7,204 nt of DNA from GCA-2689995 sp964529325 (GTDB taxonomy: Bacteria; Fidelibacterota; Marinisomatia; SCGC-AAA003-L08; GCA-2689995), in contig CAZGWH010000076.1 of assembly GCA_964529325.1 (NCBI GenBank), forward strand, positions 1 to 7,204, given 5' to 3'. Positions within the stretch are counted from its first letter, which is position 1. Each line of letters starts with the position of its first letter. A program made the position numbers and the translations under genes. Under the pieces are notes generated by a model. That model was not told the DNA's origin. It searched no databases and saw only the letters and a list, made by a program, of their open reading frames with translations. Shown here piece by piece: positions 1 through 6,814 of the stretch.

Positions 1-65
1 GAATTAATCATTTTAAATTCAATATTAAATTTTTTCTTGTGAATTTTATAATCGGTTTAACAGAA

Positions 66-95
66 TTTACATCCGTTAAGCTTGCGTTATATAAT
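66..95 (+). promoter_or_regulatory. Putative sigma70-type promoter for the esterase operon
   Basis: A TTTACA hexamer (66-71) and a perfect TATAAT (90-95) are separated by 18 bases, which places a start site near 102 and a 5' leader of about 65 bases before the esterase ATG. This is a sequence match only. In DNA this AT-rich chance matches are common, and the promoter consensus of this lineage is not known to me. Confidence 0.4.
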
Positions 96-166
96 CTCAA
101 TCAGGAGTAATGTGTAAATATTACAGATATCTTTCTTTTTAATAAATATTATAATTGGAAATTAAA

Positions 167-1279
167 ATGCTTAAACAAATCATATTTATAATTACATTTA
201 CATTTTTAGTAAGTCAGGATTGTGTTGATAATCGCTATCTTGAAGAAATATTTGAAATTGAAGTGGAAACATGGATAGAATATGGAGAAAATGTAAATGA
301 TACTTGGGGTTTTCCTACAACGGAACAATTGTATATGGATGTATATCAACCCGTAAATGATGATATAGAAAATCGCCCACTTGCAATATTTTTATTTGGT
401 GGTGCATTTATGTATGGAGATAAAACTTCGCCAGATATTGTCGCTCTCTGTGAAGGATATGCAAAACGAGGATATGTATCAGTGGCGATAAATTATAGAC
501 TTACTCCGTCCTTAATAATTGATAATTCTACAATAAATGTTTATTCTGCAGTAATCAAAGCGGTTCATGATTTAAAATCTGCTATTCGTTTTTTTAGAAA
601 AGATATTGAATCTGAAAATGTATATAAAATTGATCCAAATAGAATTTATGCGGGTGGAATTTCTGCAGGTTCTATATCTGCAATTCATAGTGCTTATTTA
701 AATGATGATGATTTGATGTATGATGAAATTAATCAAATTTTTGAAATTACCGGTGGGTTAGAAGGTGTAAGTGGAAATGCAGGATATAGTTCTGAAATTC
801 ATGGTGTAATTAACTTATGTGGTAGTATCGGTAATGATACTTGGTTAAGTGAAAATAACCAGCCTATAGTGAGTATTCACGGTGATTTAGACGAAACCGT
901 TCCTTATGGAGAAGGTCTTACTCTTTTTGGAATTCAAACTTTTGGAAGTGCTGTTATCCATGAGAGAATGTTAGAATTAGGAAATTCCTCTGCTCTTTTT
1001 ACAGATATTGGGGGTGGACATTGTGATTTTATTTCTAATATGGATTTTGTAAATCAGTTTACAAGTGAATTTATGTATGACCATGTTTGTTCTTCAGATT
1101 CTATTATTATTGGAGATCTCAATGGAGATGATTTAACAAATGTCATTGATATTTTAATTACAATTAATTTAGTATTAGATAATGAATTTGATGAAAATGC
1201 AGATTTGAATTTTGATGGACAAATTAATGTATTAGATATTTTATTAATTGTAAATGTTATTTTAGAAACTGGAGAATAA
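167..1279 (+). CDS. Secreted alpha/beta-hydrolase carboxylesterase with C-terminal dockerin-like domain
   Basis: This is a predicted exported esterase/lipase of the carboxylesterase type B / BD-FAE-like alpha/beta-hydrolase group, 370 residues. I chose ATG at 167 over the in-frame TTG at 155: it gives a clean signal peptide (MLKQ plus a hydrophobic stretch to about residue 15, then SQDC) and has a weak GGAA six bases upstream. Catalytic elements visible: oxyanion-hole strand FLFGGAF (about 75-81), nucleophile elbow G-I-S166-A-G (164-168), acid in HGDLDETVP (probably Asp242) and His285 in GGGHCDF. Residues 316-366 form two dockerin-like Ca-binding repeats, with ligands D317/N319/D321/D328 and D346/N348/D350/D357. 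The hydrolase is of normal length and all three catalytic positions are present, so activity is likely; the ester substrate cannot be told. It is the first gene of an apparent two-gene operon with the DUF1801 gene. The Marinimicrobia assignment rests partly on this C-terminal style and is inference. Confidence 0.88.
   Translation: MLKQIIFIITFTFLVSQDCVDNRYLEEIFEIEVETWIEYGENVNDTWGFPTTEQLYMDVYQPVNDDIENRPLAIFLFGGAFMYGDKTSPDIVALCEGYAKRGYVSVAINYRLTPSLIIDNSTINVYSAVIKAVHDLKSAIRFFRKDIESENVYKIDPNRIYAGGISAGSISAIHSAYLNDDDLMYDEINQIFEITGGLEGVSGNAGYSSEIHGVINLCGSIGNDTWLSENNQPIVSIHGDLDETVPYGEGLTLFGIQTFGSAVIHERMLELGNSSALFTDIGGGHCDFISNMDFVNQFTSEFMYDHVCSSDSIIIGDLNGDDLTNVIDILITINLVLDNEFDENADLNFDGQINVLDILLIVNVILETGE
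1112..1264 (+). other. Dockerin-like Ca-binding repeat pair (esterase C-terminus)
   Basis: This part of the esterase encodes two repeats of the pattern G/A-D-x-N-x-D-x6-D followed by a hydrophobic helix (LITINLVL and LLIVNVIL). Every canonical Ca ligand position is kept in both repeats. In the dockerin type I family such pairs bind cohesins. Here no scaffold or cohesin gene is visible, so attachment or sorting is only a possibility. Confidence 0.75.
1271..1274 (+). promoter_or_regulatory. Shine-Dalgarno fixing a TTG start
   Basis: GGAG lies within the last codons of the esterase gene, eight bases before TTG at 1283. There is no ATG or GTG near it in that frame before an internal ATG at 1331, and starting there would remove conserved N-terminal DUF1801 sequence. 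The site therefore supports the TTG start and translational coupling. Confidence 0.6.
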
Positions 1280-1282
1280 ATA

Positions 1283-1738
1283 TTGAAATCAAATGCAAAA
1301 ACAGTTGATGAATATTTATTAAATCTTCCGATGGAAAGAGTTGAACCCGTAACAAAATTACACGAAACAATTTCAGAAAATATACCAAAAGGATTTGAGT
1401 CCATGATAAATTATGGTATGCCAGGGTTTGTTGTTCCTCATTCTATTTATCCAGATGGTTATCACTGTAATTCTAAATTACCATTACCTTTTATAAATTA
1501 TGCTTCACAAAAGCATTTTATAGCATTATATCATATGGGAATTTATGCAAATCCTGATTTATTAAAATGGTTTGTGGATGAATATCCTAATTATTGTACT
1601 ACAAAATTAGATATGGGGAAGAGCTGTATCCGATTTAAGAAACCAGAAAATATTCCTTTTGAATTAATTGCTAAATTAACTCAAAAAATGACGGTTAAAG
1701 ATTGGATTTCAATTTATGAAGAAAATATAAAAAAATGA
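1283..1738 (+). CDS. DUF1801 / YdhG-like small cytoplasmic protein
   Basis: This 151-residue protein resembles the DUF1801 (YdhG-like) family. Family landmarks seen: N-terminal T-V-D-E-Y-L..LP (7-16), NYGMPGF (43-49), KHFIALY (77-83), and GKSCIRFKK (112-120) followed by a C-terminal helix region. The family includes Bacillus subtilis YdhG/Fra, described as a frataxin-like iron chaperone, but most members have no known role, so I give no function. There is no signal peptide. Start is TTG, supported by GGAG eight bases upstream and by conservation of the first residues. Between GMPGF and KHFIALY lies a stretch (about 50-76, with His53, His61, Cys62) that looks longer than in typical members. 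It follows the esterase stop by three bases and is probably co-transcribed; the pairing of a cytoplasmic protein with a secreted esterase has no obvious logic. Its TGA stop sits inside the terminator stem. Confidence 0.85.
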   Translation: MKSNAKTVDEYLLNLPMERVEPVTKLHETISENIPKGFESMINYGMPGFVVPHSIYPDGYHCNSKLPLPFINYASQKHFIALYHMGIYANPDLLKWFVDEYPNYCTTKLDMGKSCIRFKKPENIPFELIAKLTQKMTVKDWISIYEENIKK

Positions 1739-1769
1739 ATAGAGGCAAGATTTCCTTGCCTCTATTCAT
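1729..1769 (-). terminator. Intrinsic terminator of the C25 peptidase gene, shared by convergent genes
   Basis: A perfect 15-bp inverted repeat (arms 1735-1749 and 1755-1769, loop ATTTC) with a GC-rich core (GAGGCAAG/CTTGCCTC) lies between the two convergent stop codons. Read on the minus strand it is followed by a run of U (all A on the plus strand at 1729-1735), the classic intrinsic terminator layout. On the plus strand no T-run follows, so the esterase/DUF1801 transcript would end here less efficiently, if at all. The plus-strand stop codon TGA at 1736-1738 is part of the stem. Confidence 0.88.
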
Positions 1770-1782
1770 AATAAAGGATTAT

Positions 1783-4700
1783 TTAATTTAAAATAATCGA
1801 CACTAATTGAACAATATCTACAACATTGATATTTGAATCAATATTTACATCTGCAACTAATAATTGTCCCTCATCAAAAGTGGTATCACCTAAAATGTAA
1901 GAAACTAATAAAACAATGTCCGTTACATTAATTTGCTCATCAAAATTAATATCTCCAATTAACATATTATCCATAACGGACATGGTTACAGGAATATTTA
2001 CTGTCGATTGAATACTTGATGAAAGTAAGATTTCAGCAGAATAATCACCAAATGGTAAATCGGTAGATTCTGCAATTACATTTATAGTTGAGCTTTCTCC
2101 AAATGCTAACTCACCCATTAATTCACCTTCAAGAACTAACCAGTCAACTTCATTAAGTGTTTTAAATTTTAATGATTTTCCAGATTGACCATATTCACTA
2201 TCATAGGCAACAACAATAGCATCGGTACCTGCACTATTTTGAATACCAATTGTAGAGCTTGTTAAGTTCCCTGTCATTTCTCGATAATTCAAATCAATTT
2301 CACCATTTTGATAAAGAACAAATTGAAAATCAAAGTTCCCTGAATATTCAGGAGTTGAAGAACATCGACTTACATTATCAAACCAAACAACTAATTTACC
2401 ATCAAATGAATGATAAAATACATTTCCAATTCCTGCAGGACATCCAGCAGGGTCTGTACTAATTGGATTAAGATCATCCCAAAAACCAAAAATAGCAGGT
2501 CTTGGTGCAGAAATTGAAGGAATATTTAAATTACTAAACGCCGTATTATCTTCACCAAAACCAATCCATCCATTTGGATTTACAATACATTGAGAATAAT
2601 TCTCACCATAAAATGAGAAATTAAACCCAATATCTATTGGAGAATCTGCAACATCATTATGAGGGAAAACTAATTGTGTTCCTATACCATCAATATCAAT
2701 CCATTCGTATTCAATTACATTATCAATGTTTGAATCACTCCACACATGTCCATAATTATCATTACCACCAATAACTTCAAATGGTGTTACGCCAGTTTTT
2801 GTCACCGAATAGGATAGAACCGATTCTTCTTCTCCTGTATTTGAAATTGTCATAGAAGATGAAGAATATTGATCTAAGTTAAGAGTGAAATCCATATTAT
2901 CGTATTCGAAGGTCATTTCAGGAATTGGTAATGGTATCGGTGATCGAGTTGTAATAAAAAGAGCGGTTTCATTTTCTAATTGCGATGAACCTTCGGAATA
3001 ATTATTATTATAAGTATATTGTAAACCAATATCAGTTAATTCATTTTCTATCCCAATTGTACAAAAACTTCCATGGGTTGGAGGATATGAACTAAAGTTT
3101 CCATTAGAAGTATTATTAAATGTTTTATATTGCAATTTCATTTCACCATCACCGTTTGGTAAAACTGGGTTATTATAAAGAATTATCTGAAAATTTTCAG
3201 TTGAATTTTGGTCGAAAGTTTTCATGTTTGACCATTCAACTACAAAATATTCATTGTTTGGATCAGCAAATGTATAAACATTTCCACTGCTTGTTTTTAA
3301 ATCATCCCAAAATACAGCTACCATTGTTGGAGGTCCACCTGCTCCTGGAATTTCATAATTACGGAACGCTTCTGATTCAGATGTACCAAATGATATCCAT
3401 CCATTTGTACAAACGGTTATTTCATTATAATTAATTCCATAATAGCTAAAAGAGAAAGGTAGGTTGACATGAGCAATTGGGCCATTCCCACTCCAAGTTC
3501 CATTTCCGTTGTCATTTAAATTTAAATTCTGGCCTGTTTGATTTATTTCAATCCAATCGTATGTTGGGGCTAAATCAAATAAATCATCATTTGAATCATA
3601 AATAAAATATCCATATTCATCAGGGCCTGTTGGGTCCGTATCCATAATTCTTCCGATTGATATATTAAAATATACTTCTTTGCTAAAACCATTACCAGAT
3701 TCTAACAAAAGGGTAAATGGAACATCTGTTCCATTTAATACCGTATTATCAATTTCTAATATAAATGAACCTGAAGATTCTTGTAAGCCACCCGCATTTA
3801 TAGAATTCCAATTTACATTAAAACTTGTAACATTAATTTCAGAATTTTCAGTTGTTAATGTACCAATTATATTATCACTTGATATAGAACCAATATTAGA
3901 TAAAGTAACCTTTATTCCTTGATTTTCACCAGGATTAATTGCAGATTCATCATCTGAAAAATAACTTACAATTTCTAAATCAAATCCATGAACATCAATA
4001 TTTAATTGAGAATTCCATTGATTTTGACCGTCTGAAAATTGAACTAATAATTTTAAGTCTTCATTATGCTTGGCACTTGAATCTAAAGTGAAAGATAAAC
4101 CACTTAATTCTGTAGATTCTCCAGCATTCAAGTTACTATAGGATATTTCATTATTAATTAAAGTAACTTTGTCTGAAGTTGTTGATAATGAAACGGTTAA
4201 ATCACTTACACTACTATTACCAAAATTTTGTATTGGAATTGTAAGCTCAATTGTTTCTCCTGGATTTAATAGGTTATTATTATTTCCATTATCATTAAAA
4301 GAAACATTACCATTTGGATTTAAATTAACTACACCACCTGACGCATTTTCAATGGTAAGAGTAGAAATATATGGTTTATATCCTTGGTCTGTAACGACTA
4401 AAGAAATATCACCACTCGTAGTATAATCTAATGGAATTAATGCTAAACCACTATTATCCGTAAATGTATTACTAAAAACTTCATTCGATTTATATAGTGT
4501 CACTCGTGAATTTTTTAGTGGGTCACCATTATTACCAAGTACTAATACTTCAATATAATTAGTTCCAAAAGATACAGATTCTAAATGTGAAACAGAAAAT
4601 AATTTTGGAGTTGTTGTCCATAAATGAGTTGATGGATCACCAATTAAATTATTCCAATGTGTAAAAGCTGAAATCCAATTATCGGGGTTTCCTGGGTATG

Positions 4701-6267
4701 TCATATCTAATGCAAGTTTACCATTTGCTAATGCTGCACCTGCAGTACCTAATTTCTTTGCAAATAAACCATCATAAATTCCCATATCAACAATATTATT
4801 GAAAAGAGTATGTGTATTCCATGTAGCCGTTCCAACAGAAGCTACTGCTCCCTTTGGGTTTGCAGATGTTCCCGCTCTAAAAAATGATTCTGTTAAGCAT
4901 GCATTATCTTCGGAAAATGAACCTGTACCACAAGTCAAAACTGATGCAAATGGGAGCATAAATCCATTTGAAGCATTATCAATATCACTTGAAGTAAATC
5001 CACTTACTCCTAAATAACCTCGATAATTAAAATAGAGTACACCATCGGCAAGATTATTTCTCATCCAAGAATCATAACTTCCTCCTGAAGTTTTTAATCT
5101 GACATCATCTACGCCATGGTTATTTAATAATTCTGCAATATACTCATTTGTAATTGCACATGAATTTCCTGATGAAGAAGGGTCACCCACTAAAGAAGCA
5201 GTTTCATAATAATTTTGCATAAAATCCATATAAGTCGCTTTTTCATAAGTAATAATTTTACTTACAACTGTAGATAAATCACTTGTGGTCCGAACTGATA
5301 ATCGACCAATTAATACTTCTGGATATAAATCATTTCCATTTAATTGTGAATATGGATGATCTCCTTCACATGCATTCCCGTAAGTATTATGTCCAAAACC
5401 GTAACTGTCTCCTTCAAAAGTTGGTATATTATATGAACCACCCACATCACCAACCAATGCAACATATTCTGGTGCAGGATCAAAGGTTTGATAGGCATTT
5501 TGAATATAATTTTTTATTGATGTTGTAGAAGTTCCAATTGATGATGTTGATGCTGTATAAACAGTGAATCCTCTTTGTCTTCGCCATTCAACTAAATTTT
5601 GAAAATCAGAATTATTTTCGGAAGACCCACCACAAATATATAATATTGCAGGATCTTGATATTCTTCCATTTCTCTAGATGAATAATTTGGTATTAAATC
5701 TTGATATAAATTTTCAAATATTTGAGATGGAGATGAAATTTCATTAGAATTATAATCTGGATCATCAATTTCACTAATTTCAAATTCTACTTCATCAAAA
5801 ATTTCTAAAGTTAAAGTGTTTGAATTATAAATAAATGGGATTAAACTAATTTTTACAAATTCTAAGTCTCGCATCGCTTGAGGAGAAGTCAATAATAAAT
5901 TATCAATAGGAAAGTTATTCGTAGATTCAAATTTTATATTTTGGTCTAATTCTTTATTTATATTAAATGATTTAAGATTAATATTTTCTAAAGTATGGGA
6001 TTCTGTTACCGTATAATTAACTTCAATTAATTTTCCAACTGGTAGTTGATACATTGTAGAATATATTGGTAAGTCAGGCACACCATTTAATGAAATAGTA
6101 CCATATCCTTCTGATTTAATATTTGAAAAAGAATTTTGGGTAGAGACTCGTAACTCACCTAGACTAAATTTTAAACTCAATTTATCTTCTGCTAATTCAA
6201 ACTTATTTTCCTTTGTAAATATTATTGAAATAAAAGATAATAAAATTATTAATTTTAAATTTTTCAT
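1783..6267 (-). CDS. Secreted multidomain C25 (gingipain-like) cysteine peptidase with dockerin-like C-terminus
   Basis: A 1494-residue exported protein. Layout: signal peptide (1-19, MKNLK then a hydrophobic core); gingipain-type propeptide (about 24-195, with G-V-P-D-L-P then QLPVGK); C25 catalytic domain (about 205-552, with EWRRQRGF, YVALVGD at 268-274, GDHPYSQL, PEVLIGRLSV, LIGDPSTHLW); Ig-like and carboxypeptidase-regulatory-like region (about 556-640); two CARDB-like sandwiches (about 656-760 and 769-870, each with NPGE); two copies of an NGWIxFG/FWDDL module (881-1107, 1167-1370); BACON-like strand sets (about 1115-1165 and 1373-1432); dockerin-like pair (1438-1493). The catalytic Cys446 is kept (LTCGTGSF), but the gingipain His position (NYTGHG in the family) reads NYRGYLG, with Tyr418, so peptidase activity is uncertain. 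Start ATG has AAAGGA five bases upstream (6273-6278). No T9SS sorting domain is seen. The role in protein degradation or at the surface is inferred from the family. Confidence 0.88.
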   Translation of the reverse strand: MKNLKLIILLSFISIIFTKENKFELAEDKLSLKFSLGELRVSTQNSFSNIKSEGYGTISLNGVPDLPIYSTMYQLPVGKLIEVNYTVTESHTLENINLKSFNINKELDQNIKFESTNNFPIDNLLLTSPQAMRDLEFVKISLIPFIYNSNTLTLEIFDEVEFEISEIDDPDYNSNEISSPSQIFENLYQDLIPNYSSREMEEYQDPAILYICGGSSENNSDFQNLVEWRRQRGFTVYTASTSSIGTSTTSIKNYIQNAYQTFDPAPEYVALVGDVGGSYNIPTFEGDSYGFGHNTYGNACEGDHPYSQLNGNDLYPEVLIGRLSVRTTSDLSTVVSKIITYEKATYMDFMQNYYETASLVGDPSSSGNSCAITNEYIAELLNNHGVDDVRLKTSGGSYDSWMRNNLADGVLYFNYRGYLGVSGFTSSDIDNASNGFMLPFASVLTCGTGSFSEDNACLTESFFRAGTSANPKGAVASVGTATWNTHTLFNNIVDMGIYDGLFAKKLGTAGAALANGKLALDMTYPGNPDNWISAFTHWNNLIGDPSTHLWTTTPKLFSVSHLESVSFGTNYIEVLVLGNNGDPLKNSRVTLYKSNEVFSNTFTDNSGLALIPLDYTTSGDISLVVTDQGYKPYISTLTIENASGGVVNLNPNGNVSFNDNGNNNNLLNPGETIELTIPIQNFGNSSVSDLTVSLSTTSDKVTLINNEISYSNLNAGESTELSGLSFTLDSSAKHNEDLKLLVQFSDGQNQWNSQLNIDVHGFDLEIVSYFSDDESAINPGENQGIKVTLSNIGSISSDNIIGTLTTENSEINVTSFNVNWNSINAGGLQESSGSFILEIDNTVLNGTDVPFTLLLESGNGFSKEVYFNISIGRIMDTDPTGPDEYGYFIYDSNDDLFDLAPTYDWIEINQTGQNLNLNDNGNGTWSGNGPIAHVNLPFSFSYYGINYNEITVCTNGWISFGTSESEAFRNYEIPGAGGPPTMVAVFWDDLKTSSGNVYTFADPNNEYFVVEWSNMKTFDQNSTENFQIILYNNPVLPNGDGEMKLQYKTFNNTSNGNFSSYPPTHGSFCTIGIENELTDIGLQYTYNNNYSEGSSQLENETALFITTRSPIPLPIPEMTFEYDNMDFTLNLDQYSSSSMTISNTGEEESVLSYSVTKTGVTPFEVIGGNDNYGHVWSDSNIDNVIEYEWIDIDGIGTQLVFPHNDVADSPIDIGFNFSFYGENYSQCIVNPNGWIGFGEDNTAFSNLNIPSISAPRPAIFGFWDDLNPISTDPAGCPAGIGNVFYHSFDGKLVVWFDNVSRCSSTPEYSGNFDFQFVLYQNGEIDLNYREMTGNLTSSTIGIQNSAGTDAIVVAYDSEYGQSGKSLKFKTLNEVDWLVLEGELMGELAFGESSTINVIAESTDLPFGDYSAEILLSSSIQSTVNIPVTMSVMDNMLIGDINFDEQINVTDIVLLVSYILGDTTFDEGQLLVADVNIDSNINVVDIVQLVSIILN
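1789..1956 (-). other. Dockerin-like Ca-binding repeat pair (C25 peptidase C-terminus)
   Basis: Residues 1438-1493 carry two D-x-N-x-D-x6-D loops (D1439/N1441/D1443/D1450 and D1473/N1475/D1477/D1484), each followed by a helix of the IVLLVSYIL kind. The layout, spacing and even the F-D-E in the linker match the C-terminus of the esterase encoded at the left of the window. Confidence 0.75.
2158..2769 (-). repeat. Intragenic duplicated module, copy B (residues 1167-1370)
   Basis: This segment encodes the second copy of a beta-rich module. Shared landmarks with copy A, in order: Y-[DE]-W-I-[DE]-I, F-[SN]-F-S-[YF]-Y-G-x-N-Y, NGWIxFG, AF-x-N-x-x-IP, FWDDL, GNV[YF], FQ..LY, G-E-[MI]-x-L-x-Y, and [CS]TIGI[EQ]N. 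It also has Cys1276 and Cys1302, which copy A lacks at those positions. Confidence 0.7.
2947..3627 (-). repeat. Intragenic duplicated module, copy A (residues 881-1107)
   Basis: First copy of the module described for residues 1167-1370. The copies are diverged at the DNA level, so the duplication is old. Copy A is slightly longer, with extra loops after Y-D-W-I-E-I and before the CTIGIEN strand. I do not assign a named domain with certainty; a nidogen-like or adhesive sandwich is possible. Confidence 0.7.
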
Positions 6268-6327
6268 GTTTTTCCTTTAGTAAATGTTTTAATTAAAAAT
6301 TGATTCGATGGTAATTTTAAAAAATTA

Positions 6328-6357
6328 ATTATATAAGTATGTATTTCAATTATGTAA
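6328..6357 (-). promoter_or_regulatory. Putative promoter of the C25 peptidase gene
   Basis: On the minus strand TTACAT (plus positions 6352-6357) and a perfect TATAAT (6328-6333) are 18 bases apart, giving a leader of about 55 bases before the ATG. The region is very AT-rich, so this is only a candidate. The -35-like element is the first of three TTACA copies spaced 11 bases apart. Confidence 0.35.
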
Positions 6358-6379
6358 CCATATTGTAATAGAATTGTAA
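6353..6379. repeat. Three TGTAA motifs at 11-bp spacing
   Basis: TGTAA occurs at 6353-6357, 6364-6368 and 6375-6379, exactly 11 bases apart. The last two sit in an 11-base tandem unit (ATTGTAATAGA / ATTGTAACAGA, 6362-6383). They lie directly upstream of, and overlap, the candidate promoter of the peptidase gene. They could be a helically phased binding site, though low-complexity AT sequence is an alternative. Confidence 0.45.
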
Positions 6380-6507
6380 CAGAATAGAGTGAATTGAAAT
6401 GTTAAAAAAATGTTAAGATATTTTTTAAGAAAAATAAATAAAAGATTTTATTATTTTAGATTAAAAAAATATCTTTAAATTATTAGGCTTTGATTGAAAG
6501 CATTTTA

Positions 6508-6581
6508 TCCGGTTTAGCTCAGTTGGTTAGAGCAGCGGACTGTTAATCCGCGTGTCCGGGGTTCGAGTCCCTGAACCGGAG
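6508..6581 (+). tRNA. tRNA-Asn (anticodon GTT)
   Basis: The full cloverleaf can be drawn: acceptor 6508-6514 with 6574-6580 (TCCGGTT/AACCGGA, 7 bp), D stem GCTC/GAGC (6517-6520, 6530-6533), anticodon stem GCGGA/TCCGC (6535-6539, 6547-6551) with loop CTGTTAA and anticodon GTT at 6542-6544, five-base variable loop, and T stem CGGGG/CCCTG (one G-U) around TTCGAGT. U1 and discriminator G fit bacterial tRNA-Asn. The 3' CCA is not encoded (GCAG follows), so it must be added after transcription. Confidence 0.97.
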
Positions 6582-6589
6582 CAGAAGAG

Positions 6590-6622
6590 AAACCCCTTCT
6601 TCCGAGAGGGGGTTTTAGTTTT
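6590..6622 (+). terminator. Intrinsic terminator of the tRNA gene
   Basis: An 11-bp stem (6590-6600 with 6605-6615, one G-U pair) closes a TCCG tetraloop and has four C-G pairs at its base. It is followed by T-A-G-TTTT. It begins nine bases after the tRNA, so the tRNA appears to be a single-gene transcription unit. Confidence 0.88.
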
Positions 6623-6668
6623 CTACCAACAAGTGATAATAGTGATATTGTTAAAAAAAATATGCTCC

Positions 6669-6699
6669 AGTGACCAAAATGGTCACTCAATGGTCACTC
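6669..6699. repeat. GGTCAC inverted and tandem repeat cluster
   Basis: AGTGACCA (6669-6676) and TGGTCACT (6680-6687) form a perfect 8-bp palindrome with an AAA spacer. The right arm also belongs to an exact 11-base tandem unit AATGGTCACTC (6678-6688 and 6689-6699). Three GTGACC/GGTCAC sites so close together look like a protein-binding array, for instance an operator or a recombination accessory site. This is inference from form alone. Confidence 0.65.
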
Positions 6700-6814
6700 A
6701 GATATTTCTAATTTAATATAATTTTATTATATAAAACAGCACCCACCCAGGCTTTGGGACACCCCCTATATCATTAGATATAATCACCTCTCACACCAGA
6801 CCTTAAAATACCTC

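Noticed and set aside
110..142. Ten-codon leader frame (ATG TGT AAA ... TAA) behind AGGAG in the esterase 5' region, in frame with the esterase ATG.
   Set aside because: The AGGAG ends only two bases before the ATG, too close for normal initiation, and the encoded residues show no attenuator-like run. Chance is the simpler reading.
155..166. TTG at 155 as the esterase start.
   Set aside because: It adds only M-E-I-K in front of a complete signal peptide, has no ribosome site of its own, and puts an acidic residue in the signal peptide n-region. The ATG at 167 has GGAA at suitable spacing.
1054..1404. Open frame of 116 codons on the minus strand across the esterase/DUF1801 boundary.
   Set aside because: It is antisense to two well-supported genes, has no family-like motifs, and its length is explained by the codon bias of the plus-strand frames.
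1777..1798. Second small hairpin GATTATTT/AAATAATC at the 3' end of the peptidase gene.
   Set aside because: Almost pure A/T, six-base loop, overlaps the coding end, and a far stronger terminator lies next to it.
2259..5528. Several plus-strand open frames of 67-104 codons inside the peptidase gene.
   Set aside because: All are shadows antisense to the intact 1494-codon gene, with low-complexity or implausible composition and no ribosome sites that stand out.
6560..6581. tRNA 3' end as an attachment site.
   Set aside because: No direct repeat of this segment is found elsewhere in the window and no integrase gene is present, so I do not annotate an att site.
6767..6782. Inverted repeat TATATC-ATTA-GATATA.
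   Set aside because: Six A/T-rich pairs with a four-base loop are expected by chance in DNA of this composition; no T-run follows. Mentioned only as content of the gap.
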